Both the position numbers and the translations under genes were made by a program. From UBA12077 sp963665525 (lineage in GTDB: Bacteria > Bacteroidota > Bacteroidia > Bacteroidales > UBA12077): a DNA stretch of 64,000 nt. Below are positions 53,955 through 62,739 of the stretch, piece after piece (within the stretch, counting starts at the first letter, position 1; every line of letters starts with the position of its first letter). The stretch covers positions 930,001 to 994,000 of the forward strand of contig OY762280.1 in the NCBI GenBank assembly GCA_963665525.1, in the 5' to 3' direction. The notes below the pieces were generated by a model. It did no database searches, was not told where the DNA came from, and saw nothing but the letters and a program-made list of their open reading frames with translations.

Positions 53955-54680
53955 ATGAATACGATAGAAGTATGTTTAGCTCCCAAATTATTTGACAATT
54001 ACTCTGTAGAAAATAAAACGATTGTAGTAGTTGATATTCTTCGTGCAACAACTATAATTACTACCATGTTTCACAATGATTTAGAAAAATTGATTCCTGT
54101 AAAATCGCTTGATGAAGCCAAAAAAATGAAACAGCAAAGTTTTTTGGTTGCAGCAGAAAGAAATGGCAAAAAAGTTGATTTTGCAGATTTTGATAATTCA
54201 CCATATACTTTTACTAATGATAAAATTTCAGGAAAAACTTTAGTATATAGTACAACCAATGGAACGAATACAATTAATCTAACCAAAGGAGCTGATCAGG
54301 TAATCATTTCATCATTTTTAAATTTAAGTGCAACATCCGATCTATTAATTAGCCAAAAGAAAGATATTTTAATACTTTGTTCGGGTTGGCAGGGTGATTA
54401 TTGTACTGAAGATGCTTTATTTGCAGGAGCTCTTATCGAAAAATTATATCAAGCTGAATTTACATCAAATTCTGATTCGGTAAATACATGTGTTGAAATT
54501 TGGAATAATGCAAAAAATAATCTTCATAATTATATAAAAAGCATTTTTCAGTACAACAGATTAGTGAGTTTAGGATTAGAAAATATTATTGATTATTGCT
54601 TTAGACAAGATATTTCAGATGTGATTCCAATTTTTAAGAATGATTATATTATTGATTTAAAGAAAATAGCGCATTCTTAG
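53955..54680 (+). CDS. ComB-family 2-phosphosulfolactate phosphatase-like protein
   Basis: The 241-aa protein has the ComB motifs in order: TIVVVDILRATTIITTM, VAAERNGKK, YSTTNGTNTI, LILCSGWQGDYCTEDALFAG. In archaea and spore formers ComB removes phosphate from phosphosulfolactate. In Bacteroidota the substrate is not settled; sulfonate or sulfonolipid metabolism is possible. It is followed by the serine pathway genes after 157 nt. Confidence 0.83.
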   Translation: MNTIEVCLAPKLFDNYSVENKTIVVVDILRATTIITTMFHNDLEKLIPVKSLDEAKKMKQQSFLVAAERNGKKVDFADFDNSPYTFTNDKISGKTLVYSTTNGTNTINLTKGADQVIISSFLNLSATSDLLISQKKDILILCSGWQGDYCTEDALFAGALIEKLYQAEFTSNSDSVNTCVEIWNNAKNNLHNYIKSIFQYNRLVSLGLENIIDYCFRQDISDVIPIFKNDYIIDLKKIAHS

Positions 54681-54837
54681 ATTTTTTATTCCCTAGTTTA
54701 TTCGTAATTTTACAATCCTTTTTTGCTTTTTAAAAAAGGTGTTACACATCATATAAATTTTAATGTGAATATTTATTTTTTTTTGCATCTTGCAGTCTGA
54801 AATTAACAATAGTTAACAATTTAAAAAACAATATCTT

Positions 54838-55911
54838 ATGAGAAAGCATATTTTTAACGCTGGTCCATGTAAATTATCAGATTCATTATTAAAGAATTCT
54901 GCTGAGGCTGTTCTTGAATTCAACGGAATAGGTCAGTCTTTAATTGAAATCTCACATCGTAGTAAAGATTTCCAAGCTGTAATGGATGAAACTGTTGAGC
55001 TAATGAAAGAAGTACTAAGTATTCCAGAAGGATATTCAGTTCTTTTCTTAGGTGGTGGTGCAAGCATGCAGTTTTGTATGATTCCATATAACTTTATGAA
55101 ATCTAAAGCTATGTACATTAACACTGGTACTTGGTCTTCAAAAGCTATTAAAGAAGCTAAATTATGGGGCGAAGTGGTTGAAGTATCTTCAAAAGATAAA
55201 AATTTCACTTACTATCCAAAAGGATTTGAAGTTCCTGCTGATGTAGATTACATTCATGTTACTTCAAATAATACCATTGCAGGAACAGAATCTTTCGAAG
55301 ATTTAGATGTAAATGTTCCATTAATTTCTGATATGTCATCTGACTTTTTAAGTCGCCCGGTTGATGTTTCTAAATATGCAATGATTTATGGTGGTGCTCA
55401 AAAGAACTTAGGACCTGCAGGTGCTACTTTCATTATCATTAAAGATGAGTTCTTAAACAAAGTTGTTGCCGATCGTCCAATACCAACGATGTTACAATAT
55501 GGTATTCACGTTGATAAAGGATCCATGTACAATACACCTCCTGTATTTAATATTTTTGCAATTCGCGAAACATTAAAGTGGGTTAAAGAAATGGGAGGTG
55601 TTAAAGCAATGGAAAAATTAGCTATCGAAAGAGCTGATTTACTTTACAATGCTATCGACGAAAGTAATATGTTCGAAAGTCCTATCGTAAAAGAAGATCG
55701 TTCAAGAATGAACATTGTATTTGTTATGAAAGAACAATATAAAGCTCTTGAAGCTGACTTTATTGCTTTTGCTGGAGAAAGAAATTGTGTTGGGATTAAA
55801 GGTCACCGATCAGTTGGTGGTTTCCGCGCTTCTACTTACAATGCTTCTACAATCGAAGATGTACAAGCTTTAGTTAAAGCAATGAAAGATTTCGAAGCAG
55901 CAAACGCATAA
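54838..55911 (+). CDS. serC: Phosphoserine aminotransferase
   Basis: A 357-aa PLP enzyme starting HIFNAGPCKLSDSLL, with EISHRSKDF, the PLP-lysine region MIYGGAQKNLGPAGATFIII (Lys in AQKNLGP), and RSVGGFRASTYNA near the end. It converts 3-phosphohydroxypyruvate to phosphoserine. The next enzyme of the pathway, serA, is downstream, separated by a decayed gene. Confidence 0.95.
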   Translation: MRKHIFNAGPCKLSDSLLKNSAEAVLEFNGIGQSLIEISHRSKDFQAVMDETVELMKEVLSIPEGYSVLFLGGGASMQFCMIPYNFMKSKAMYINTGTWSSKAIKEAKLWGEVVEVSSKDKNFTYYPKGFEVPADVDYIHVTSNNTIAGTESFEDLDVNVPLISDMSSDFLSRPVDVSKYAMIYGGAQKNLGPAGATFIIIKDEFLNKVVADRPIPTMLQYGIHVDKGSMYNTPPVFNIFAIRETLKWVKEMGGVKAMEKLAIERADLLYNAIDESNMFESPIVKEDRSRMNIVFVMKEQYKALEADFIAFAGERNCVGIKGHRSVGGFRASTYNASTIEDVQALVKAMKDFEAANA

Positions 55912-55920
55912 ACCTAGATA

Positions 55921-55949
55921 AAGGTTGAAAGTTTAAAAGTTAAAAGTCA
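55921..55949. repeat. GTTTAAAAGTT-type repeat, left flank of the decayed gene
   Basis: The segment repeats AAAGTTTAAAAGTTAAAAGT. The opposite orientation (AACTTTTAACTTTAAAC) appears on the right side at 56227-56283, so the decayed gene is framed by inverted AT-rich repeats. Confidence 0.5.
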
Positions 55950-56226
55950 ATGGCAACGGCAGAAAGTTTTGAAGAACTTGAGATTTGGAAGAAATCGATA
56001 AACCTTGCGATTGACTTTTATTCGCTCATAAAACAAGAACCATTATCCAAAGATTATTCTTTATATTGCAAAAGGTTCATTAGGCGAAGTAAGAAGTATG
56101 GTTTTTCTGATTAATAAATTAGGCTTTATTGACAATAACCATAAAAATGATTTAAAGAATAAATGCAGTGAATTAGCAAAAATGATTTCATCACTGATTA
56201 AATATTTGGAAAATCATCAGCAGTAA
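55950..56226 (+). pseudogene. Decayed four-helix-bundle (23S rRNA IVS-type) protein gene
   Basis: From the ATG at 55950 the frame reads MATAESFEELEIWKKSINLA, the usual start of IVS four-helix-bundle proteins, and stops early at a TAA near 56112. In another frame the sequence continues with YIAKGSLGEVRSMVFLINKLG, typical of helix 3, and runs to the TAA at 56224-56226. The segment that normally holds RRAAVSIPSNIAEG between them is missing, so there has been an internal deletion with a frameshift. It splits serC from serA. Confidence 0.85.
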
Positions 56227-56283
56227 ACAAACTTTCAATCATAATAACTTTTAACTTTAAACATTTAACTTTTAAACTAAATA
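56227..56283. repeat. AACTTTAAAC-type repeat, right flank of the decayed gene
   Basis: Contains AACTTTTAACTTTAAAC, ATTTAACTTTTAAACT and similar units, inverted relative to the left flank. Confidence 0.5.
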
Positions 56284-56285
56284 CT

Positions 56286-57206
56286 ATGAAAAAAGTACTT
56301 GTTGCAACAGAAAAGCCTTTTGCTCCAGCAGCAGTTGCTCAAATAAAAGAAGTTTTAGATAAAGCTAACTACGAATTGGTTTTATTAGAAAAATATACAG
56401 ATAAAGCAGAATTATTAAAAGCAGTAGAAGACGTTGATGGAATGATCGTACGTTCTGATAAAGTAACTAAAGAAGTTATTGATGCAGCTAAAAATCTTAA
56501 GATTGTTGTAAGAGCAGGTGCCGGTTACGATAATCTTGACCTTGAAGCATGTACTGCAGGTAATGTTGTTGCTATGAATACACCAGGGCAGAATTCAAAT
56601 GCTGTTGCTGAATTAGCATTAGGTATGGCAGTTATGATGGCTCGCGGAAATTATAATGGTAAAGCAGGAACTGAATTACGTGGAAAGAAAATAGGTATTC
56701 ATGCTTATGGAAATGTAGGACGTTATGTAGGTGAAATTGCTAAAGGTTTTGGAATGGAAGTTTTGGCATTTGATCCATTTGTTGATGCTGAAACAATTAA
56801 GAAAGACGGAGTAAATCCTGTTGATTCTGTTGAAGAATTATACTCAACTTGTCAGTATATTTCTTTACATATTCCTGCTAACGATAAAACTAAGAAATCA
56901 ATTGGTTTTGATTTATTAAGTAAGATGCCAAAAGGTGCTACTTTAGTTAATACAGCTCGTAAAGAAGTTATTAACGAAGAAGAATTACTAAAACTTATGG
57001 CAGAAAGAGAAGATTTCAAATATGTGTCGGATATTGCTCCAGATTGCAAAGATGAGATTGCTGAGAAATTCGAAGGAAGATTTTTCTTTACCCCTAAGAA
57101 AATGGGGGCTCAAACTGCAGAAGCTAATATTAATGCAGGTGTTGCTGGTGCAAGTCAGATAATCGATTTTATCGAAAACGGAAATACTACTTTTAAAGTA
57201 AATTAA
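56286..57206 (+). CDS. serA: Phosphoglycerate dehydrogenase (Lys-type SerA)
   Basis: A 306-aa D-2-hydroxyacid dehydrogenase without C-terminal ACT domain. Motifs are VVRAGAGYDNLDLEAC, the NAD-binding GIHAYGNVGRYVGEIA, VNTARKEVI with catalytic Arg225, and FFTPKKMGAQTAEAN. In the last motif the usual catalytic His is Lys271, as in the Lys-type (type III-K) enzymes known from Entamoeba and Bacteroidota. It catalyses the first step of serine synthesis. The DUF1015 gene follows after a repeat region. Confidence 0.93.
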   Translation: MKKVLVATEKPFAPAAVAQIKEVLDKANYELVLLEKYTDKAELLKAVEDVDGMIVRSDKVTKEVIDAAKNLKIVVRAGAGYDNLDLEACTAGNVVAMNTPGQNSNAVAELALGMAVMMARGNYNGKAGTELRGKKIGIHAYGNVGRYVGEIAKGFGMEVLAFDPFVDAETIKKDGVNPVDSVEELYSTCQYISLHIPANDKTKKSIGFDLLSKMPKGATLVNTARKEVINEEELLKLMAEREDFKYVSDIAPDCKDEIAEKFEGRFFFTPKKMGAQTAEANINAGVAGASQIIDFIENGNTTFKVN

Positions 57207-57208
57207 GA

Positions 57209-57353
57209 GAAAGTTCAAAGTTTCAGGTTGAAAGTTCAAAGTTGACCTGAAATAATTAAATAAATTTTAAACATGATGATTAAGAGTTGTAAGTAGAAAA
57301 GTTTAAGATCAAAATATCAAAACTTTAAACTTGTAACTTTAAACTTTAAACTA
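57209..57353. repeat. Solo AT-rich inverted repeat region without a gene
   Basis: Units GAAAGTTCAAAGTT on the left (57210-57245) and ACTTTAAACTTGTAACTTTAAACT on the right (57321-57353) are inverted relatives of those around the IVS-type pseudogene. The middle 75 nt holds no frame. Confidence 0.5.
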
Positions 57354-57361
57354 ATAAAAAG

Positions 57362-58612
57362 ATGGCAATAATTAAACCATTTAAGGGATTAAGACCTCCA
57401 AAGGAGATTTCAAAAGATTTAGCATCATTACCTTATGATGTTATGAATAGTGAAGAAGCTGCTGCAATGGCAGAAGGTAAAGATTGTTCTTTATTGCATA
57501 TTACAAGAGCGGAAATTGATTGTCCTGCAGGAACAGATATTCATTCAGAAACAGTTTATACCAAGGCTGTTGAGAATTTTAATATGTTCCAGGAAAAAGG
57601 TTGGTTAGTTCAAGACGAAGAAGCTAAGTTTTATATTTATGCTCAAACTATGGATGGACGCACTCAGTATGGTATCGTAGGTGCTGCTGCATGTGCTGAT
57701 TATCATAATGGGATTATCAAAAAACATGAGTTAACTCGTCCAGAGAAAGAAGATGATAGAATGGTTTTAACTCGTTATGCAAATGCGAATATCGAGCCTG
57801 TATTCTTCTCATATAAAGCAGTTCCGGAAATTGATGCAATCGTTGAAAATATTGTGAAAAATCAGGAAGCTGATTATGATTTTACTGCAGAAGATGGTTT
57901 TGGTCATCATTTTTGGGCCATTAACGATGCTGATACAAACAAAAAATTAGAAGAGCTTTTTGATACTAAAGTTCCTTATACATACGTAGCTGATGGTCAC
58001 CATAGAACAGCTGCTGCTGCTCGTATTGGTTTAGAAAAAGAAGGACAAAATCCTAATCATACAGGCGATGAGGAATACAATTTCTTTATGGCAGTTCATT
58101 TTCCTGATAATCAATTAAAAATTATTGATTACAATCGTGTTCTTAAAGATCTTAACGGATTATCAGAAGAAGAATTAATTGAAAAATTATCTACTTCTTT
58201 CGACGTTGAGAAAATGGGTGCTGATATTTACAAACCTGCTAAATTGCACGAATTTAGCATGTACTTAGGTGGTAACTGGTACAAAATGACAGCTAAAGAA
58301 GGAACTTACGATGATAAAGATCCAATAGGAGTTTTAGACGTAACTATTCTTTCAAACCAAGTGTTAGAACCTTTATTTGATATCAAAGATTTAAGAACAT
58401 CTAATCGTATTGATTTCGTTGGTGGTATTCGTGGTTTAGGTGAATTGTCAAAACGTGTTGATAGTGGTGATATGAAAGTTGCTTTTGCATTGTATCCATG
58501 TTCGTTACAACAGTTAATTGATATTGCAGATACAGGAAATATTATGCCTCCAAAAACTACCTGGTTTGAGCCAAAACTAAGAAGTGGTTTGGTAATTCAT
58601 AAATTGGATTAA
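57362..58612 (+). CDS. DUF1015 family protein
   Basis: The 416-aa protein begins AIIKPFKGLRPPKEISKDLASLPYDV and has VPYTYVADGHHRTAAAARIG in the middle and FVGGIRGLGEL near the end, all DUF1015 landmarks. The ADGHHR motif resembles ParB-like nucleotide-binding enzymes. Function is not established. Its position next to serA and serC is conserved in this phylum, which suggests a link to serine metabolism. Confidence 0.9.
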   Translation: MAIIKPFKGLRPPKEISKDLASLPYDVMNSEEAAAMAEGKDCSLLHITRAEIDCPAGTDIHSETVYTKAVENFNMFQEKGWLVQDEEAKFYIYAQTMDGRTQYGIVGAAACADYHNGIIKKHELTRPEKEDDRMVLTRYANANIEPVFFSYKAVPEIDAIVENIVKNQEADYDFTAEDGFGHHFWAINDADTNKKLEELFDTKVPYTYVADGHHRTAAAARIGLEKEGQNPNHTGDEEYNFFMAVHFPDNQLKIIDYNRVLKDLNGLSEEELIEKLSTSFDVEKMGADIYKPAKLHEFSMYLGGNWYKMTAKEGTYDDKDPIGVLDVTILSNQVLEPLFDIKDLRTSNRIDFVGGIRGLGELSKRVDSGDMKVAFALYPCSLQQLIDIADTGNIMPPKTTWFEPKLRSGLVIHKLD

Positions 58613-58626
58613 AAGTTGAAAACTAC

Positions 58627-58732
58627 GTCATGCTGAGTAATGTCATCCTGAGCTTGTCGAAGGATGTCGAAGTATGACTATCACATATAAGGAAAGTTGT
58701 CATGTTGAGTTTATCGAAACATAGACAACTTT
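58627..58732. repeat. Nested and tandem GAGCTTGTCGA palindromic repeats
   Basis: An outer hairpin with arms GTCATGCT/AGTATGAC (58627-58678) has its core interrupted by a complete copy, GTCATCCTGAGCTTGTCGAA plus GGATG (58642-58666). A third copy (58693-58732) has arms AAAGTTGTC/GACAACTTT and ATGTT/AACAT around GAGTTTATCGA, and ends in CTTTTTAT, so it could terminate transcription after the DUF1015 gene. Confidence 0.85.
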
Positions 58733-58836
58733 CTTTTTATATCTACATGTTAAACCTGACATATATCTTTCCTAAGCAAAAACTTTTTTACTACATTTGG
58801 GATTGATATTTAATGTTTATGTAAAATGATGTTATA

Positions 58837-59511
58837 ATGGGCGTTGCCGATAATATAAAACACTTTCTTAAAAATGAAATTCCTGCAAATGTTAAATTAA
58901 TTGCAGTTTCGAAAACAAAACCTATTGAGCTTATCGAAGAAGCTTATCAATCTGGCCATAGAATTTATGGAGAAAATAAAGCTCAGGAGTTAGCTGGAAA
59001 ATATGATGCATTACCTAAGGATATAGAGTGGCATATGATTGGTCATATGCAAACCAATAAAGTTAAGTATATTGCCCCGTTTGTATCTTTAATTCATGGT
59101 GTTGATAGTTTTAAATTATTGAAGGTAATTAACAAAGAAGGAGAGAAGAATAAGAGAAAAATTGATTGCCTGTTACAGTTTCACATTGCAAAAGAAGAAA
59201 CTAAGTTTGGATTAGATTTATTAGAAGCTAAAGAGTTTTTGGATTCTGATGAGTTTAAAGTATTAAATCATGTAAATATCTGTGGAGTTATGGGTATGGC
59301 AACTTACACTGAAAATGAAGATCAAATTCGTTCTGAATTTAAAGAATTAGTTCATATCTTTAATGAGTTAAAAAGTTCTTATTTTCAAAATGATGAATTT
59401 AAAGAGGTGTCTATGGGAATGTCGGGCGATTATAAAATAGCTATTGAGGAAGGGGCAACCATGGTGCGTATTGGAAGTTCATTGTTTGGAGCACGAAATT
59501 ATAATAAGTAA
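58837..59511 (+). CDS. YggS/PLPBP family pyridoxal-phosphate homeostasis protein
   Basis: A 224-aa PLP-binding barrel with LIAVSKTKPIELI (PLP-lysine Lys26), YGENKAQEL, WHMIGHMQTNKVKYI and MGMSGDYKIAIEEGATMVRIGS, all family signatures. It has no enzyme activity in known members and balances free PLP and amino acid pools. It may be co-transcribed with the next gene (19-nt gap). Confidence 0.94.
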   Translation: MGVADNIKHFLKNEIPANVKLIAVSKTKPIELIEEAYQSGHRIYGENKAQELAGKYDALPKDIEWHMIGHMQTNKVKYIAPFVSLIHGVDSFKLLKVINKEGEKNKRKIDCLLQFHIAKEETKFGLDLLEAKEFLDSDEFKVLNHVNICGVMGMATYTENEDQIRSEFKELVHIFNELKSSYFQNDEFKEVSMGMSGDYKIAIEEGATMVRIGSSLFGARNYNK

Positions 59512-59530
59512 TATAAATACACATTAAATT

Positions 59531-60499
59531 ATGAGTCAATTAGAAACCACTTATTTAGGGTTAAAACTTAAAAATCCTGTAATAGTAGGAAGCTCAGGCC
59601 TAACTAGTTCAATAGATAAAATTAAAAAGATTGAAGAAAAAGGTGCTGGAGCTATTGTTTTAAAATCAATTTTTGAAGAACAGATCAAGTTCGAAGCTGG
59701 TAAAATGGCTAATGGATCAGATTCTCCGGAAGCTTGGGATTATGTTAATCACTATGTGAAACAAAATACGATACAGGAATATCTTGAATTAATAAAAAAA
59801 GCAAAAGAAGAAGTTAATATCCCAATTATTGCAAGTATTAATTGTGTTTCATCAAAAGAATGGACAGGATTTGCAAAAAGTATAGAAGAAGCTGGTGCCG
59901 ATGCTATTGAAGTGAATGTATTTGTATTACCTAACGATAAGAATGCTCCTGGCGAAGAATATGAAAATATTTATTTCGATTTAGCAGAAAAATTAAAAAA
60001 GACAATAAAAATACCATTTGCATTTAAATTAAGCTCCCATTTTTCTAATTTAGTTGGATTTGTGCAAAAACTAAATGTTCCGGGAGTAGTATTGTTTAAT
60101 CGCTTTTATGCTCCTGATATTGATATTGATGAAATGAAAATTACAGCATCAGAAGTATTTAGTACACCAGCAGATATTCGAAATTCACTACGATGGGTGG
60201 GAATTATTTCATCAAAAATATCTGATTTAGATATTGCTGCATCAACAGGAGTGCATGATGGTAAAGCGGTTGTAAAACAAATCCTTGCTGGAGCTAGTGC
60301 TGTTCAGGTTTGCTCAACTTTGTATAAAAATGGGATTGATCATTTAGAAAATATTATTAAGGAAGTAGAAGAGTGGATGACTAAGAAGGGTTTTAATAGT
60401 ATTAGTGAATTTAAAGGAAAGATGAGTTATAATAAAATTGAGGATCCTTTAGTTTATGAAAGAGCACAGTTTATGAAATATTTCTCGAACGTACAATAA
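59531..60499 (+). CDS. Dihydroorotate dehydrogenase-like flavoprotein
   Basis: A 322-aa TIM-barrel protein starting TTYLGLKLKNPVIVGSSGLT, with IASINCVSSKEWTGFAKSIEEAGADAIEVN and ILAGASAVQVCSTLYKNG. The barrel matches dihydroorotate dehydrogenases (class 1-like), but the IASINC segment has an Asn-Cys in a different setting, and such proteins are annotated only as DHOD-like. Substrate unknown. Confidence 0.87.
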   Translation: MSQLETTYLGLKLKNPVIVGSSGLTSSIDKIKKIEEKGAGAIVLKSIFEEQIKFEAGKMANGSDSPEAWDYVNHYVKQNTIQEYLELIKKAKEEVNIPIIASINCVSSKEWTGFAKSIEEAGADAIEVNVFVLPNDKNAPGEEYENIYFDLAEKLKKTIKIPFAFKLSSHFSNLVGFVQKLNVPGVVLFNRFYAPDIDIDEMKITASEVFSTPADIRNSLRWVGIISSKISDLDIAASTGVHDGKAVVKQILAGASAVQVCSTLYKNGIDHLENIIKEVEEWMTKKGFNSISEFKGKMSYNKIEDPLVYERAQFMKYFSNVQ

Positions 60500-60503
60500 A
60501 TAA

Positions 60504-60526
60504 TAAATCCCGCTATTGAGCGGGAT
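60504..60526. terminator. Bidirectional terminator between convergent genes
   Basis: AAATCCCGCT, loop ATTG, AGCGGGATTTT. It includes the stop codon of the minus gene that ends at 60513. Confidence 0.88.
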
Positions 60527-61028
60527 TTTCTTTTAAGTTCTTTATTATACTAATCAACTCTTGTATTAACGGAATTTTATCTTCTTTAGATTCTTCAATA
60601 GCATTGCTTAATTTAATAATACTCACATCTGCTTTTTGAGAATCAACCTTCTCAAAGTTATCAATAACCGTTAAAGCATCAAATGCCAGCTGAAACTCAG
60701 ATTTAATGAATATATCTGTAAATACTTCAATGTAGTCTTCAAAGTTTAAGCTATTTTTCCAGGCAGAAGAAACTAAAATAGTAAGGATATCTTCGTATTC
60801 AGGATCTTCAATGGCCTTAATCATTACTGGAGCGCAATCTTGTTCACGTAAGTTTTCTAGTATTTTGATAATATGATCTCGTATGATTGTGTCGTTTGTA
60901 TCTGATAGTAACCTGATGACTTCTTCTAAAATATCTTTATTTCCTTCCTTCGATATAAATTGTAATGTGTTTAATACAATGTTTGTTTTATCAGACTTCA
61001 GGCTTTTTATAATCTCTTGATTATTCAT
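60513..61028 (-). CDS. HEAT-repeat-like protein
   Basis: A 171-aa all-helical protein with repeated units such as DILEEVIRLLSDTNDTIIRDHIIKILE and CAPVMIKAIEDPEYEDILTILVSSAW. These look like four HEAT repeats. It has no signal peptide. Such solenoids bind other proteins; a partner is not visible. The last residues are encoded within a terminator hairpin. Confidence 0.75.
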   Translation of the reverse strand: MNNQEIIKSLKSDKTNIVLNTLQFISKEGNKDILEEVIRLLSDTNDTIIRDHIIKILENLREQDCAPVMIKAIEDPEYEDILTILVSSAWKNSLNFEDYIEVFTDIFIKSEFQLAFDALTVIDNFEKVDSQKADVSIIKLSNAIEESKEDKIPLIQELISIIKNLKENPAQ

Positions 61029-61297
61029 TATATATAATTGTTGAGTTTGAGTATTTACCTTTTAAGTATATGTAACAAATTTAGAACAAATACTTCTAAT
61101 TATTGGGTAATCAGATTATAATTTCCTATATTAGTTTTGAAAAAATACTTAATTTCATAAAACAATATTTACATTCAAGCATATAAAATCTTGTATTTTC
61201 AAGTATTACCGAGTAATGTAAATTTTGTTTTTTAAAAAAAAGTGTTAATTTTACTACAAATTGTTTTAAATTGGTAACAATTAATAGACTGCTAATT

Positions 61298-62227
61298 ATG
61301 AATATTAAATTATTACGTCGTAAAGCTTTTTATTTTCTAGCAGTTATTATTTCTTTTGGAATAATAACAGGTTGTGCTTCAAAGGACAAAAGTGAAGATT
61401 CAGATGATCTTGTAACCATTGATTCTCTAGAGATCGATGAGCAACTAATTCAAGATGTGAAAACTGTGAAAGAAATTTTTTATTCTTTGCCATCACCTTT
61501 GGAAACAGCAATGATTCTGAAGCAGGCTGGAGCAAAGTATAATGAAGAACTTTTAAATCCAACAGATAATACATCAAGATATGTTACCAATAAGAGTATG
61601 GCATTAAATCTTGGTATTTATACTACAGATTTAAGTTATGCAAGTTTATTTGATCAGACACAAGCTACCATAAATTATATGAATGCATCCAAAAAAATGG
61701 CAGAAGGTTTAGGGATCTTAAATGCTATCGATGAGGATGTTATTGAAAGGCTTGAAGCAAATATTAACAATAGAGATGTTATTATGGACATTATTTCTGA
61801 AACAATTATGAACTCAAGTTCGTTCTTTGAAGAAAATGATCGTCAGGCAATGTCTACCATTGTATTAGTTGGAGGTTGGGTTGAAGGATTATATATTGCA
61901 ACTCATTTAGTAGAAGCTGATGCTGATTTTAATAACAATGAATTGGTTAATAGAATTGTTGATCAAAAACTAACTTTAAGTACAGTTCTTAGTCTTCTGG
62001 AAGAAAATAACGATAATGAAGACGTAGTGAATGTAATGACCAATGTGAATGAGTTAAAATCTATTTTTGATAAAATAGAGATTACAACATCGAAGATAGA
62101 ACCTGTTACAGATGAAGAAACAAATGTAACAACTCTTAAGTCAGAAACATCTATTTCGATGAGTCCGGCTACATATAATGAATTGAAAGAAAAAGTTAAG
62201 GTAATACGAAGTAATTATATACTATAA
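61298..62227 (+). CDS. Lipoprotein of unknown function (309 aa)
   Basis: It starts MNIKLLRRKAFYFLAVIISF and has the lipobox GIITGCASK (Cys about 26). A Ser/Asp/Glu-rich linker follows, then a helical mature domain that includes LGIYTTDLSYASLFDQTQ and VLVGGWVEGLYIATHLVE. I know similar Bacteroidota lipoproteins only as hypothetical. The ATG at 61298 is chosen over a TTG 27 bases upstream. It is followed by another secreted protein gene after 13 bases. Confidence 0.8.
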   Translation: MNIKLLRRKAFYFLAVIISFGIITGCASKDKSEDSDDLVTIDSLEIDEQLIQDVKTVKEIFYSLPSPLETAMILKQAGAKYNEELLNPTDNTSRYVTNKSMALNLGIYTTDLSYASLFDQTQATINYMNASKKMAEGLGILNAIDEDVIERLEANINNRDVIMDIISETIMNSSSFFEENDRQAMSTIVLVGGWVEGLYIATHLVEADADFNNNELVNRIVDQKLTLSTVLSLLEENNDNEDVVNVMTNVNELKSIFDKIEITTSKIEPVTDEETNVTTLKSETSISMSPATYNELKEKVKVIRSNYIL

Positions 62228-62240
62228 AATACCCTCTGTT

Positions 62241-62687
62241 ATGAAAAAAATATATCAGATATTAATTGTATTAACTGTATTGGCTCTTGTACCTTTTTAT
62301 ACCAATGCGCAATGTAAAAGCTTTGCTAAAAAGGTGTGTAAAGTAGAATTAGAACCTTATATACACGATGGTAACTTTAATGCTGCTATTTTAACCGAAG
62401 GTGAAGATGCCGAGTTATACAAAACATTTTATGCAGGACAAAATTATAGGATATATATATGTGGTTCAGATGCATTACCTGAAATTGAATTCCAGGTATT
62501 AGATGTAAACAGAAATGTATTATACGATAATCGAAAAAATGATTATTCTCGTTTATGGGATTTTAAATTACAGGCTAGTCAACAACTTATTATCTCGTTA
62601 AGAGTAAAAAATAGTGAAGTAGAATCAGAGGAGTTGTTAAGTGGTTGTGTAGCTATTATGTTTGGTATTAAAGAAGATGCTGACTAA
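62241..62687 (+). CDS. Secreted protein of unknown function (148 aa)
   Basis: Signal peptide (IYQILIVLTVLALVPFYTNA), then a beta-rich domain with TFYAGQNYRIYICGSDALPEIEFQVLD and LKLQASQ-like strands, which reads like a lectin or jelly-roll type fold. Cysteines at CKSFAKKVC and SGC may pair. It probably forms an operon with the preceding lipoprotein and ends at a terminator. Confidence 0.75.
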   Translation: MKKIYQILIVLTVLALVPFYTNAQCKSFAKKVCKVELEPYIHDGNFNAAILTEGEDAELYKTFYAGQNYRIYICGSDALPEIEFQVLDVNRNVLYDNRKNDYSRLWDFKLQASQQLIISLRVKNSEVESEELLSGCVAIMFGIKEDAD

Positions 62688-62707
62688 TTAAACTTTAGCA
62701 TATAATT

Positions 62708-62739
62708 AAAAGGCTTGCAAATCAAATTGCAAGCCTTTT
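62708..62739. terminator. Bidirectional terminator between the secreted protein gene and uvrA
   Basis: AAAAGGCTTGCAA, loop ATCAAA, TTGCAAGCCTTTT: a perfect 13-bp stem with T-run. Confidence 0.92.

Noticed and set aside
61029..61297. Gene or RNA in the 269-nt gap before the lipoprotein
   Set aside because: The stretch is AT-rich and has no frame, repeat or stable hairpin that I can support.
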